Virus record (IMG/VR): IMGVR_UViG_3300008261_000086
Coordinates: 1 to 32,867 of that record
DNA: 32,867 bases
Strand: one strand, 5' to 3'
From: a virus
Shown here: piece by piece, positions 22,870-29,106 of the stretch
Layout: each line of letters opens with the position of its first letter
How positions within the stretch are numbered: position 1 is the first letter of the stretch
Program-made: the position numbers and the translations under genes
The notes under the pieces: generated by a model
The model's input: the letters and a program-made list of their open reading frames with translations, nothing else
Told to the model about the DNA's origin: nothing
The model's database searches: none

Positions 22870-23592
22870 GTGGCGCGCCTCTCACTCAACCTTGTGCGAG
22901 TTCCCAACGTGCTGGGCATCTATGGCCCCAAGAAGGATCAGTTCCCTGCGCGCATGAGTCTGTTGCACCCAGAGGCGGCTGCGGCCTTTGCTGCTGCCGA
23001 AAAGGGCATGGGCACACGCCTGCGGGTTAGTGACATGTTCCGCACCGCAGAGCAGAGCATGCAGGCCATGCAGGAAAAGTCTGGCGTGATGCCTCCTGGG
23101 TTTTCCTTGCATAACTACGGCATCGCCATCGACGTGGACATCGACTCCATGATGGCAGCAACCAAGCTCTCCAAGCCTTCCTTTGACCTGCTCATGCGCG
23201 AGCACGGCTGGTACTGCCACAGGAAGGACAACAAGCGTGGCAGCGAGGATTGGCACTACAACTTCCTTGGCGTAAAGGAGGCCGCAGAGCCGTTCCTTGC
23301 AGCCAGTGCCAAGAGCACCAACACCAGCGCAGCAGGGGACGCCAAAATTCTGTCACTCTACAAGGACGGGTTGGCACTGACTCCTGTGGAGGTGCAGGAG
23401 TGCCTTGCAGCCATCAAGATGTACTCAGGGGAGATTGATGGGCTGCTGGGGCCGCGCAGCCAACAGGCCATCATGGCGTTCCAGAGGGCCTGGCGTCTGC
23501 ATCCCAATGGGGTTGTGGATAGCAAGACGGAGCGCACGCTGGCCTATGTGAGTGCCGTTTTGAACATTGCAGAGAGCCAGCCTGCGGTGTAG
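22870..23592 (+). CDS. Endolysin: M15-type peptidase with C-terminal peptidoglycan-binding domain
   Basis: A 240-residue lysis enzyme, start GTG 22870 after the strong AAGGAGG. The catalytic domain (about 25-135) has the zinc peptidase signature of the M15 family: SLHNYGIAIDVD with His81 and Asp88, and EDWHYN with Asp127 and His129, plus RVSDMFRT upstream. These residues bind zinc and activate water in L-alanyl-D-glutamate or D-Ala-D-Ala type cleavage of peptidoglycan peptides; which bond is cut is not determined. Residues about 160-235 (EVQECLAAIKMYSGEIDGLL, then GPRSQQAIMAFQRAWRL) form a PG_binding_1-like domain. No signal peptide or membrane helix is present, so a holin is probably needed; none is recognised here. 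It is placed directly after a terminator, which suggests separate or read-through expression. Confidence 0.85.
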   Translation: MARLSLNLVRVPNVLGIYGPKKDQFPARMSLLHPEAAAAFAAAEKGMGTRLRVSDMFRTAEQSMQAMQEKSGVMPPGFSLHNYGIAIDVDIDSMMAATKLSKPSFDLLMREHGWYCHRKDNKRGSEDWHYNFLGVKEAAEPFLAASAKSTNTSAAGDAKILSLYKDGLALTPVEVQECLAAIKMYSGEIDGLLGPRSQQAIMAFQRAWRLHPNGVVDSKTERTLAYVSAVLNIAESQPAV

Positions 23593-23606
23593 GGTGCATC
23601 TCATAC

Positions 23607-23681
23607 GGGGCGCAGGTGTTGACGGTGGCATGCGGGCTTTGCAAGCCTGAGGGCGGGTTTCGATCACCCGGCGCTCCACCA
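23607..23681 (+). tRNA. tRNA-Ala (anticodon TGC) with encoded CCA
   Basis: A complete cloverleaf: acceptor GGGGCGC 23607-23613 with GCGCTCC 23671-23677, A73 then CCA at 23679-23681; anticodon stem 23633-23637/23645-23649 with loop TTTGCAA and anticodon TGC at 23640-23642; T stem 23654-23658/23666-23670 with loop TTCGATC. The D arm (from 23616) is weak with G-U pairs, and positions 8-9 read AG instead of the usual T-R. The third acceptor pair is G-U (G3-U70), the alanine identity element, which supports the anticodon-based call. Confidence 0.88.
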
Positions 23682-23686
23682 CCTAA

Positions 23687-23719
23687 AAGAGGTCATAGGG
23701 CAAACCCCTGTGGCCTCTT
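23687..23719 (+). terminator. Hairpin directly after the tRNA, possible terminator or processing site
   Basis: AAGAGGTCA (23687-23695) pairs with TGGCCTCTT (23711-23719) with one G-U, continued inward by GGG (23698-23700) with CCC (23705-23707) and a CAAA loop. It begins six bases after the CCA end. Only a weak U-rich tail (TTGGTGCGTTT) follows, so termination is uncertain; it could define the 3' boundary for tRNA processing. Confidence 0.5.
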
Positions 23720-23737
23720 GGTGCGTTTGGGGCTAGG

Positions 23738-23959
23738 ATGCGTTCCATGCGTTGCACGACTTGCGACAGCGTAGAAACGGTCCTTTGGGCACACAATGGG
23801 GGTGTTAGCACCCACCATTGGGGTGACGGTGAAGAAAAGGACTGCGGCTGCGGCCCACAGCTGATCTGCGTAGTCTGCGACGCACCCCTTTTGAGCCACC
23901 ATGGGTTTGTCGTGCTGGACGCCGTCTGTTTCGGCTTTACCAACGACACCCTCCAGTGA
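23738..23959 (+). CDS. Small Cys-rich protein, probable zinc ribbon
   Basis: A 73-residue protein from ATG 23738 (a second ATG at 23747 is also possible). It carries Cys6-x2-Cys9, Cys36-x-Cys38 and Cys44-x2-Cys47, with paired His26/His27 between, a spacing compatible with a zinc ribbon in which CxxC knuckles (CTTC, CVVC) coordinate one metal. The C-terminus is hydrophobic (LLSHHGFVVLDAVCFGF). The ribosome binding site is poor, and the gene lies between the tRNA hairpin and a well-supported small gene whose start is seven bases beyond its stop. Phages often encode such small zinc proteins of unknown role. Function not assigned. Confidence 0.55.
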   Translation: MRSMRCTTCDSVETVLWAHNGGVSTHHWGDGEEKDCGCGPQLICVVCDAPLLSHHGFVVLDAVCFGFTNDTLQ

Positions 23960-23966
23960 GGTAAAA

Positions 23967-24152
23967 ATGCCATTGAAGAGCAAGGCGCAGCAGAGGTTTC
24001 TATTCGCAGCAGAGGCTAGAGGGGAAATCCCCAAGGGCACTGCCAAGAAGTTCGTGAAGGAAACGCCCAAGAGCAAGCTGGCTAAGCTGCCTGAGTACAA
24101 GAAGCAGGACGAGAAGACCCTGCGGAAGTACAAAAAGGCCAAGGGTCGCTAA
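23967..24152 (+). CDS. Small basic phage protein resembling DUF3008-type proteins
   Basis: A 61-residue, highly basic protein. ATG 23967 is chosen because GAGG lies a few bases upstream and the conserved sequence begins exactly there; the in-frame ATG at 23901 would overlap the Cys-rich gene. It contains KSKAQQRFLFAAEARGEIPK, then GTAKKFVKETPKSKLAKLPE, and ends in a Lys-rich tail. Very similar short proteins starting 'M-x-KSKAQQRFM/LxAA-x-G' are widespread in tailed phages and are annotated as conserved proteins of unknown function. It sits in the lysis/tRNA segment rather than with head genes. A nucleic-acid binding or virion-internal role would fit the charge but is only an inference. Confidence 0.75.
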   Translation: MPLKSKAQQRFLFAAEARGEIPKGTAKKFVKETPKSKLAKLPEYKKQDEKTLRKYKKAKGR

Positions 24153-24158
24153 GGAGTT

Positions 24159-24430
24159 GGGGCAGGATAGGCTAAGATGAGGTGTGCAGAGCACCCTTGA
24201 GCAGGGGCGAGACATCTCTTTCTGGCTGGCGCACCACCCATCCCACCAGCGCCCCCTTCCTGCCGGAATAGTCCTTGCTTGGGTGCCGCACATCTTTCTG
24301 CCTTAACCTTGACCAGGTCCTTTTCTTGGTCTAGTTTCAGCACATGCCCTCATGGGGCGGCACGCTTCACGGCAGCATGACGCTGCTGGATAGGGCGCGC
24401 AGGAGAGCCGAAAGGCACCTGCGCGTTTTT
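24159..24430 (+). ncRNA. Candidate structured RNA or leader upstream of the tail tube gene
   Basis: The 297-base gap between 24152 and the tail tube start has no convincing gene but many stems: GGCAGGA 24161-24167 with TCCTGCC 24258-24264, closing a domain that contains GGTGT/GCACC (24181-24185/24191-24195), GGGGCG/CGCCCC (24204-24209/24250-24255) and GCTGG/CCAGC (24225-24229/24246-24250, sharing one base with the former); then GACCAGG/CTTGGTC (24311-24317/24325-24331), GCCCT/GGGGC (24346-24350/24354-24358), GCAGC/GCTGC (24372-24376/24382-24386), and the terminator at 24396-24430. The ending at an intrinsic terminator suggests a short independent transcript or an attenuated 5' leader. No RNA family recognised. 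Confidence 0.5.
24396..24430 (+). terminator. Intrinsic terminator just upstream of the tail tube gene
   Basis: CGCGCAGG (24396-24403) pairs with CCTGCGCG (24418-24425); inside, GCC/GGC close a GAAA tetraloop (24410-24413). Five T bases follow at 24426-24430. The GGAGG ribosome binding site of the tail tube gene begins only six bases later (24436), so transcription from upstream must pass this stop, or the site acts as an attenuator. The stem and U-tract are clearly visible. Confidence 0.8.
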
Positions 24431-24449
24431 GCTTTGGAGGAAAATAGCC

Positions 24450-24896
24450 ATGGCTCAAAGAATTAAAGGGCAAGACACAACCGTTGAAGTGCTTGTGAAT
24501 GGGCAGGCTGTCATTGTGGCTGGCTCGCCCATCCGTAACTTTGAACTGACCCCCAAGTTCAGCAAACTTGAGGAGCAGTACCTTGGCGATCCGTCCAAGC
24601 GTTATGACGAGATTTTTGATGGTGTTGACTTCAAGATGGACATGAACTTTGAGGACGACAGCGTCATTCGGTTGATTGAGGTGATCCGCAACCGCGCTAT
24701 TGGCCAGACCAATGCCGGTTACACCGCAGCCACAATCAACATCAGGACCACGCTGAACTTCCCGGGCGGGGCTCGTCCTGTGATTGTCTTGCAAGACTGC
24801 TTCTTTGAGAACCTGCCGATCACGTTCGGTGGGCGTGAGCAGTACGGCCAGTTCACCCTGTCGGGTAGCTGCTCTAACTTTACCCGCATCACCTAA
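24450..24896 (+). CDS. Tail tube protein
   Basis: A 148-residue inner tube subunit of the contractile tail. ATG 24450 is chosen over an in-frame TTG at 24429 because GGAGG at 24436-24440 is correctly spaced for it and the TTG lies in the terminator U-tract. The protein is beta-rich: a first part AQRIKGQDTTVEVLVNGQAV and IRNFELTPKFSKLEEQYLGD, then KRYDEIFDGVDFKMDMNFED and the end strand VIVLQDCFFENLPITFGGRE followed by YGQFTLSGSC. The E-x-YLGD-x-KRYDE-x-DGV-D-x-xMDM pattern and the length match XkdM/Mu gpM-like tail tubes. It is followed by the chaperone and tape measure genes as expected, but separated from the sheath gene by about 18 kb. Confidence 0.82.
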   Translation: MAQRIKGQDTTVEVLVNGQAVIVAGSPIRNFELTPKFSKLEEQYLGDPSKRYDEIFDGVDFKMDMNFEDDSVIRLIEVIRNRAIGQTNAGYTAATINIRTTLNFPGGARPVIVLQDCFFENLPITFGGREQYGQFTLSGSCSNFTRIT

Positions 24897-24923
24897 CCCA
24901 ACCTCACTCCGCAGAGGGCACAC

Positions 24924-25292
24924 ATGAACGCTTTTGAGCAGAAGTTGTTTGGCAACCAGCCGGATCGCGTGATCCATCGGTTCACGGTTCCAGAGTCCAT
25001 CCCTGGGGAAGTCCGCTCCCTTGGGCTGGTCGAGATCACGGCAGATGAGGAACTCAAGGCAGAGGCGCGGTGCAGGGGCGCCTCTGACAAGCGGGCCTCT
25101 GAGATGGCCAAGCAAGCACTGGTCGAGGTGAATGGGGAGCCTGTTGGGTTTGCGGATGCGTCCGTGGACAAGGCATGGAACAACATGCACCCCAAGGTCC
25201 GCACCTTGCTGGCTTCTGCATGGGTGCGGCTGCACCTCGCCAATGATGACGAGGTGGAGAGTTTTTTCGCCTCGCGCATGAGCAGCGTTTAG
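24924..25292 (+). CDS. Tail assembly chaperone, short (unshifted) form
   Basis: A 122-residue protein from ATG 24924 with GAGG upstream, lying between the tube and tape measure genes, the invariant position of lambda G-type chaperones that coat the tape measure during tail assembly. The N-terminus is FEQKLFGNQPDRVIHRFTVP, and a helical part follows (ELKAEARCRGASDKRASEMA, then AWNNMHPKVRTLLASAWVRL). The sequence ends DEVESFFASRMSSV. The Phe-Phe codons are part of a slippery heptamer that gives access to the extension in the -1 frame. Mostly helical, cytoplasmic and not expected in virions. The assignment rests on position, size and the frameshift signal. Confidence 0.78.
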   Translation: MNAFEQKLFGNQPDRVIHRFTVPESIPGEVRSLGLVEITADEELKAEARCRGASDKRASEMAKQALVEVNGEPVGFADASVDKAWNNMHPKVRTLLASAWVRLHLANDDEVESFFASRMSSV

Positions 25293-25537
25293 CGCCAAAG
25301 GGGCGACTGCGGTATTCCCAAGCCGTATCCATTGGGGAGATCGCAGTCGCCTACAAACGGGCTGGCAGTGTGGATGACCGCATCTGGCGTATTCTGGCCT
25401 ATGTCGGTCGCTATGGGCACCAGCCAGTGGACGTGGCGCGAAAGCTGACCGTGCGAGAACTCAACAAGCTGTCAGAGAAGATCGCAGAGATTGTTGAGAA
25501 GGAAAACGCGGCCAATAAGGGGCCGCTGAGTGAGTAG
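24924..25537 (+). CDS. Tail assembly chaperone, long form made by -1 ribosomal frameshift (GT-type)
   Basis: Slippage at T TTT TTC (25262-25268) joins the first 115 codons to a -1 frame that stays open from CGC 25268 to TAG 25535-25537, giving about 204 residues. The extension has no start codon of its own, is not explained by any other gene, and encodes a sensible domain: LRYSQAVSIGEIAVAYKRAG, then IWRILAYVGRYGHQPVDVAR and LNKLSEKIAEIVEKENAANK. In lambda, the equivalent T domain recruits the tail tube protein to the chaperone-coated tape measure. A nested stem (GCAG 25282-25285 with CTGC 25307-25310, enclosing CGCC/GGCG) lies downstream and may stimulate slippage, though it is further away than usual. 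The tape measure gene starts eight bases after the stop. Confidence 0.82.
25262..25268 (+). other. Programmed -1 frameshift site (T TTT TTC)
   Basis: The heptamer T TTT TTC is in the correct phase of the X XXY YYZ rule: frame-0 codons AGT TTT TTC occupy 25260-25268. It is located eight codons before the frame-0 stop, and the -1 frame has no stop through the junction. This is the standard arrangement for tail assembly chaperone genes of long-tailed phages. Confidence 0.88.
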
Positions 25538-25545
25538 GACACACC

Positions 25546-27243
25546 ATGGCTGCTGCGGGAAATCCTACAATCTCAACATTCTTGGAACTCCGCGACAACA
25601 TGAGCGCGGGGGTCAAGTCGGTTGCATCGGAGATCGATCGGCTTAGGGACGCAGCGAAGGCGGCAGAAGATGCCATCATTCGTATGAAGCAGGCGCAGGC
25701 TATGCGCCCCCCTAAGCCACCTCCTCCTCCCAAGCCGCCTCGTATGCCAGGTGCTCCCGGCGCTCCGGGTGGTGGGCGTCCCGACGAGATGTTTCGGTTC
25801 ACGGGTGGCATCTTCAATGCCGTCACCCGCGCCAATCTGCTGGTAGACGCGATTGAGAATGCGGTTATGGGCGCTACTCACGCGGTCACGGGACTGCTGA
25901 AGTACACCATCAAGGTGGGCGAGGAATACGAAAACACACAACTTCGTATCGCCAATACGCTCACCAGCATGAGTTTGGCGCCTTCTGTTAAAACCGCATC
26001 TGAGGGGGCTCTTGAGATTATGTCCACGCTTCGTACCATGGCAGCAAAGCTGCCTGGCGAGGCTAAGGACTACTACAACGTGTTTGCTGCCGCACTGCCC
26101 GACGCAATTGCGGCAGGCATGACGGACATCAAGAAGTACACAGAATTTGCGGGCAAGTACACGGCTGCGGCTATGAGCCGCATGGTGGATGCGCCACAGG
26201 CCGGTCGCGACTTGCAGGAAATGCTGCAAGGTCGTGCTCACCTCCGCACCAAGACCTACCAAGAACTACGCACCTACATTGGCATGTCGGCCAAGGAGTT
26301 CAATAAACTGGCTCCTGAGAAGCGTATGTCTTTGCTGATGGATGCCGTGGCCAAGGCAAGCGGCGGCATGGCTATGGCAGCAGAAACGGCGAATGCCAAG
26401 TTTGGTGAGTTGAAGTCTCGCATTGAAGAGATTTTTGCTATTGGCGGACAACCATTTTTTGAAGCCGTAAAAACAGGTGTAACTGAAATCAACCAGTGGC
26501 TTGAGAAAAACAAGGTCGCCGTCATGGATTTGGCGCGATCCGTAGCAACTGGCTTGGGTGACGCATTTGTTGGCGTATTGTCTACTGTCAAAACAATAGC
26601 AGACAAAATTGCAGAATTGAAAGGTGAAGGAACAACTACTGCCGCCAAGACCCGCTCTGAGCGCCTCAAGGAATTGGAGGCTGCTTATATGGAACGCTCA
26701 ACCTTTGAGTCTTTGACTTCTTTTGTTCCTGGGGTTGGGCTCTATTACGCCATGCGTGACCTTGGCGAAATTGAGCGCCTCTCAAAAGAAACTGAAGCAG
26801 ACTACAAGAAGTTCCTTGAACAGCAGGCGACAATTCAAAGTCGTGCAGGTGCGGCAGCACAGATTAAGCCGAAAGCCTATACGCCTGGCATTTTGGAGCA
26901 ACTTGCGGCGGAAACTCGCCTCAAGGAATTGGCCCCTGTTAAGGGCGTAAAGAGTATGTTTGGCACGCAGGCAGAGTGGGCGGCATTTGTTGAGGCTAGA
27001 GGATACGATCCTAAGGCACTGTGGGATCAGTTAATAAAAGAGGGCAAGGTCGAAATGCCCAAGGCTCCCACCTCGGTTCGCGAACTCAAGGTCGAGTTCA
27101 ACAACAACCGCTTCGACATTCGGCAGGAGTTCGCGGAGGGGTTCGACCCTGATCGCATCGCAGTGGCGTTTGCCTCGGACCTTGCCCGTGCGGGTGAGAT
27201 GAAGTTGGGTGCCGTGACCGCCCCGACGTTTAGCGCCCACTAA
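25546..27243 (+). CDS. Tape measure protein
   Basis: A 565-residue tail length-determining protein, from ATG 25546 directly after the chaperone extension. Residues 1-50 are helical (ISTFLELRDNMSAGVKSVAS, EIDRLRDAAKAAEDAIIRMK). Residues 55-85 are a striking proline-rich linker (PPKPPPPPKPPRMPGAPGAP). The centre is long amphipathic helix with hydrophobic stretches (GGIFNAVTRANLLVDAIENA, AVTGLLKYTIKVGEEYENTQ, VAVMDLARSVATGLGDAFVG), and the C-terminal third has LKELEAAYMERSTFESLTSF. The 'xxG-x-EYE-x-Q-x-RIANTLTS' portion resembles the tape measure/minor tail domain around the first coiled region. By the usual 1.5 angstrom per residue rule the tail would be about 85 nm, relatively short. The neighbours agree with the call. 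Confidence 0.85.
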   Translation: MAAAGNPTISTFLELRDNMSAGVKSVASEIDRLRDAAKAAEDAIIRMKQAQAMRPPKPPPPPKPPRMPGAPGAPGGGRPDEMFRFTGGIFNAVTRANLLVDAIENAVMGATHAVTGLLKYTIKVGEEYENTQLRIANTLTSMSLAPSVKTASEGALEIMSTLRTMAAKLPGEAKDYYNVFAAALPDAIAAGMTDIKKYTEFAGKYTAAAMSRMVDAPQAGRDLQEMLQGRAHLRTKTYQELRTYIGMSAKEFNKLAPEKRMSLLMDAVAKASGGMAMAAETANAKFGELKSRIEEIFAIGGQPFFEAVKTGVTEINQWLEKNKVAVMDLARSVATGLGDAFVGVLSTVKTIADKIAELKGEGTTTAAKTRSERLKELEAAYMERSTFESLTSFVPGVGLYYAMRDLGEIERLSKETEADYKKFLEQQATIQSRAGAAAQIKPKAYTPGILEQLAAETRLKELAPVKGVKSMFGTQAEWAAFVEARGYDPKALWDQLIKEGKVEMPKAPTSVRELKVEFNNNRFDIRQEFAEGFDPDRIAVAFASDLARAGEMKLGAVTAPTFSAH

Positions 27244-27255
27244 GGACTCCTCGCC

Positions 27256-28482
27256 ATGGCCAACGCACCCCCTAACGAGTCATCCTCCCTCACGCTGGCC
27301 GAAGAAGGTGGCGGCACGCTTAAACTGACTAAACGCGCCCTGCCTTATATGCCTCTGTCCATTGGCGGCAAGCAGCGGGCAGAGTTCGTGTGGTACCCCG
27401 GTAGCCCGCAGGCCACGGTGCAGATGCTTGGGCCAGAGGAGGACGTTATCGTCCTCAAGGGGTTCTGGAAGGACAAGTTCATTGAGGGAACTGGCGCGGC
27501 TAAGTATGTGTCAGCAGAAGTAAACCTTGTTCGTTCAGCTTTGAACAGCGGGCTGAACACTGCCGCTAATGTTGCCAACGTCGTTGAGTTGGTCAAGATT
27601 GTGGACACCATGCGCCGCATGGGGAAGCGGATCACCCTGTCTTGGGATCGGCTCCAGCGCATTGGCCACATCACCGCCTTTACGCAGACGTGGCAGACCA
27701 CGCATTACTGCGAGTGGGAACTTGAGTTCTCGGTGGTGGCACAGGAAGCAACTACGATTCCTGCCGCTGTCGCCAACAAGCCCACCCTGACGGATATTGC
27801 GACCCAAGCAGCCAGCAATCGCAGTGGTGTGCAGAACGCATGGCTGGCTCCTAAGCCCCTTGCCATCACTCCGCTTGGTCCTTTTGAGGAAGCACTGCGA
27901 AACTTTGACGACTCCGCTCGGTCGTGGACTAACTACATCGCAGCCACGGCGCAGAGCCTGGCTAACGGCATCTACATGGTGCCTAACGTTGTGCGGTCAG
28001 TGATTGCCACCAGCACTGGAGCAGTCAATGCCTGCAATGCCGTCATTGGCACGTTTATCGACCGCTCTCTAACGGAGGTTTACGCTTTTGGCTCTGGTGT
28101 AGGAGCGGCAGTAGAAGCGGTCACGGGTGAGCAGAACATGCTGCGCGAGGACTCCTTGCCCTACGGCATCCAGCTTGGGGCGGCGAGTTACACGCGGGGC
28201 GTTCGTAGTTCTATCGTCCAAGTTCGCAACAATAACGCCATCTGGCGCTATGAGTACCAGCGGCAGATGACGCAGGGTAGCCAAGCAGTTTCTGTGCTTG
28301 CCAAGCAAGCCATGGACCTGCGGGCTATTAGCGAGCAGTATTACGGCACCCAAGACTACTGGAAGCAACTGATGCTCTACAACGGCCTTACGTCGAGTCG
28401 TCTGGAGGCAGGCATGTTGGTCTTTGTGCCGCAGAACTCGTCTGCCTTGGTGGCAGGGCTGATTGAGGGAGGAGGCTACTGA
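27256..28482 (+). CDS. LysM-containing baseplate/tail protein (XkdP-like)
   Basis: A 408-residue protein from ATG 27256 (AAGGA upstream). Residues 1-165 form a beta-rich domain with LPYMPLSIGGKQRAEFVWYP, then EEDVIVLKGFWKDKFIEGTG and the segment ITLSWDRLQRIGHITAFTQT followed by YCEWELEFSVV, which matches tail proteins that sit between tape measure and hub. A central helical part follows (about 190-290). Residues about 345-395 (AMDLRAISEQYYGTQDYWKQ, LMLYNGLTSSRLEAGMLVFV) are a LysM-like carbohydrate-binding fold that could bind peptidoglycan during injection. In Bacillus PBSX the equivalent XkdP is encoded at the same place between the tape measure and the hub. It ends in TGATG with the next gene. 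Confidence 0.75.
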   Translation: MANAPPNESSSLTLAEEGGGTLKLTKRALPYMPLSIGGKQRAEFVWYPGSPQATVQMLGPEEDVIVLKGFWKDKFIEGTGAAKYVSAEVNLVRSALNSGLNTAANVANVVELVKIVDTMRRMGKRITLSWDRLQRIGHITAFTQTWQTTHYCEWELEFSVVAQEATTIPAAVANKPTLTDIATQAASNRSGVQNAWLAPKPLAITPLGPFEEALRNFDDSARSWTNYIAATAQSLANGIYMVPNVVRSVIATSTGAVNACNAVIGTFIDRSLTEVYAFGSGVGAAVEAVTGEQNMLREDSLPYGIQLGAASYTRGVRSSIVQVRNNNAIWRYEYQRQMTQGSQAVSVLAKQAMDLRAISEQYYGTQDYWKQLMLYNGLTSSRLEAGMLVFVPQNSSALVAGLIEGGGY

Positions 28483-29105
28483 TGGCTGGCTCCCCGCTAG
28501 GTGTGACCTACTACCCTTCATGCGTGGTCAACATGCGCGTGAAGTTTGATGAGGCGTACCAGGCTGGTGCGGGGCGGTCTATTACCTCCTACACCAAAGA
28601 GGAACTTTCCAAGGGCGGCATCATCCTCGACTTGGAGGAGCAAGGTGCCGGCATGGCACTTGACCTCAACGCTAATGCAGAGGGGAGCCACATCACGGCG
28701 CGCATTCCGATCAAGGCCAGCGTGGAGTTGGCCGGGATGCGAAAGCCGGGGAAGTTCTCGCTGACGTTTGACTATCGGGTGCTGCCGATTGATCCACGGC
28801 TGGTGCGATCTGCGGCAGTCGAAATCTACATGGACTCGGTGCCTGCTGGTGACTTTGCCCAAGGTGTGCTGCAAACGGCAGGTGAGGAGCGAGTCTCGCA
28901 GATCACGACGGCGCGTCGGAAGTCGGCTCTGATGCCATCTGTGGACAACCTTGTCTTGCAAGGGCTAATGGACAGTTGGCGGGTCCAGCACACGTCTAGT
29001 GGCAGTCTGGTACACATTGAAGGTCGGGACATGACGGGGCTGTTTCTCAACACGCCCATCACAACGGAGATGGTCAACACTGAATGGCTGGTTAGGAAAG
29101 ATTGA
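28482..29105 (+). CDS. Baseplate hub protein, N-terminal part (gpD/XkdQ-like)
   Basis: A 207-residue protein from ATG 28482, overlapping the preceding stop by one base (TGATG) with GGAGG upstream. It is beta-rich, with YYPSCVVNMRVKFDEAYQAG, ITARIPIKASVELAGMRKPG and KFSLTFDYRVLPIDPRLVRS. The end, SSGSLVHIEGRDMTGLFLNT, is the strand-turn 'xGRDxTGLFLxTPI' typical of the centre of gpD/XkdQ-like hub proteins, which form the axial end of the tail tube. In many phages this and the following gene are one polypeptide; here the open frame ends with TGA at 29103-29105 and the next gene starts two bases on in another frame. A natural split or a sequence error are both possible. Confidence 0.65.
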   Translation: MAGSPLGVTYYPSCVVNMRVKFDEAYQAGAGRSITSYTKEELSKGGIILDLEEQGAGMALDLNANAEGSHITARIPIKASVELAGMRKPGKFSLTFDYRVLPIDPRLVRSAAVEIYMDSVPAGDFAQGVLQTAGEERVSQITTARRKSALMPSVDNLVLQGLMDSWRVQHTSSGSLVHIEGRDMTGLFLNTPITTEMVNTEWLVRKD

Positions 29106-29106
29106 T

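Noticed and set aside
23901-23966. Longer N-terminus for the DUF3008-like protein from ATG 23901
   Set aside because: It would overlap the Cys-rich gene in another frame. The family-like sequence begins at ATG 23967, which has its own GAGG.
24429-24449. Upstream TTG start for the tail tube gene
   Set aside because: It lies in the terminator U-tract and before the GGAGG site. ATG 24450 is correctly spaced.
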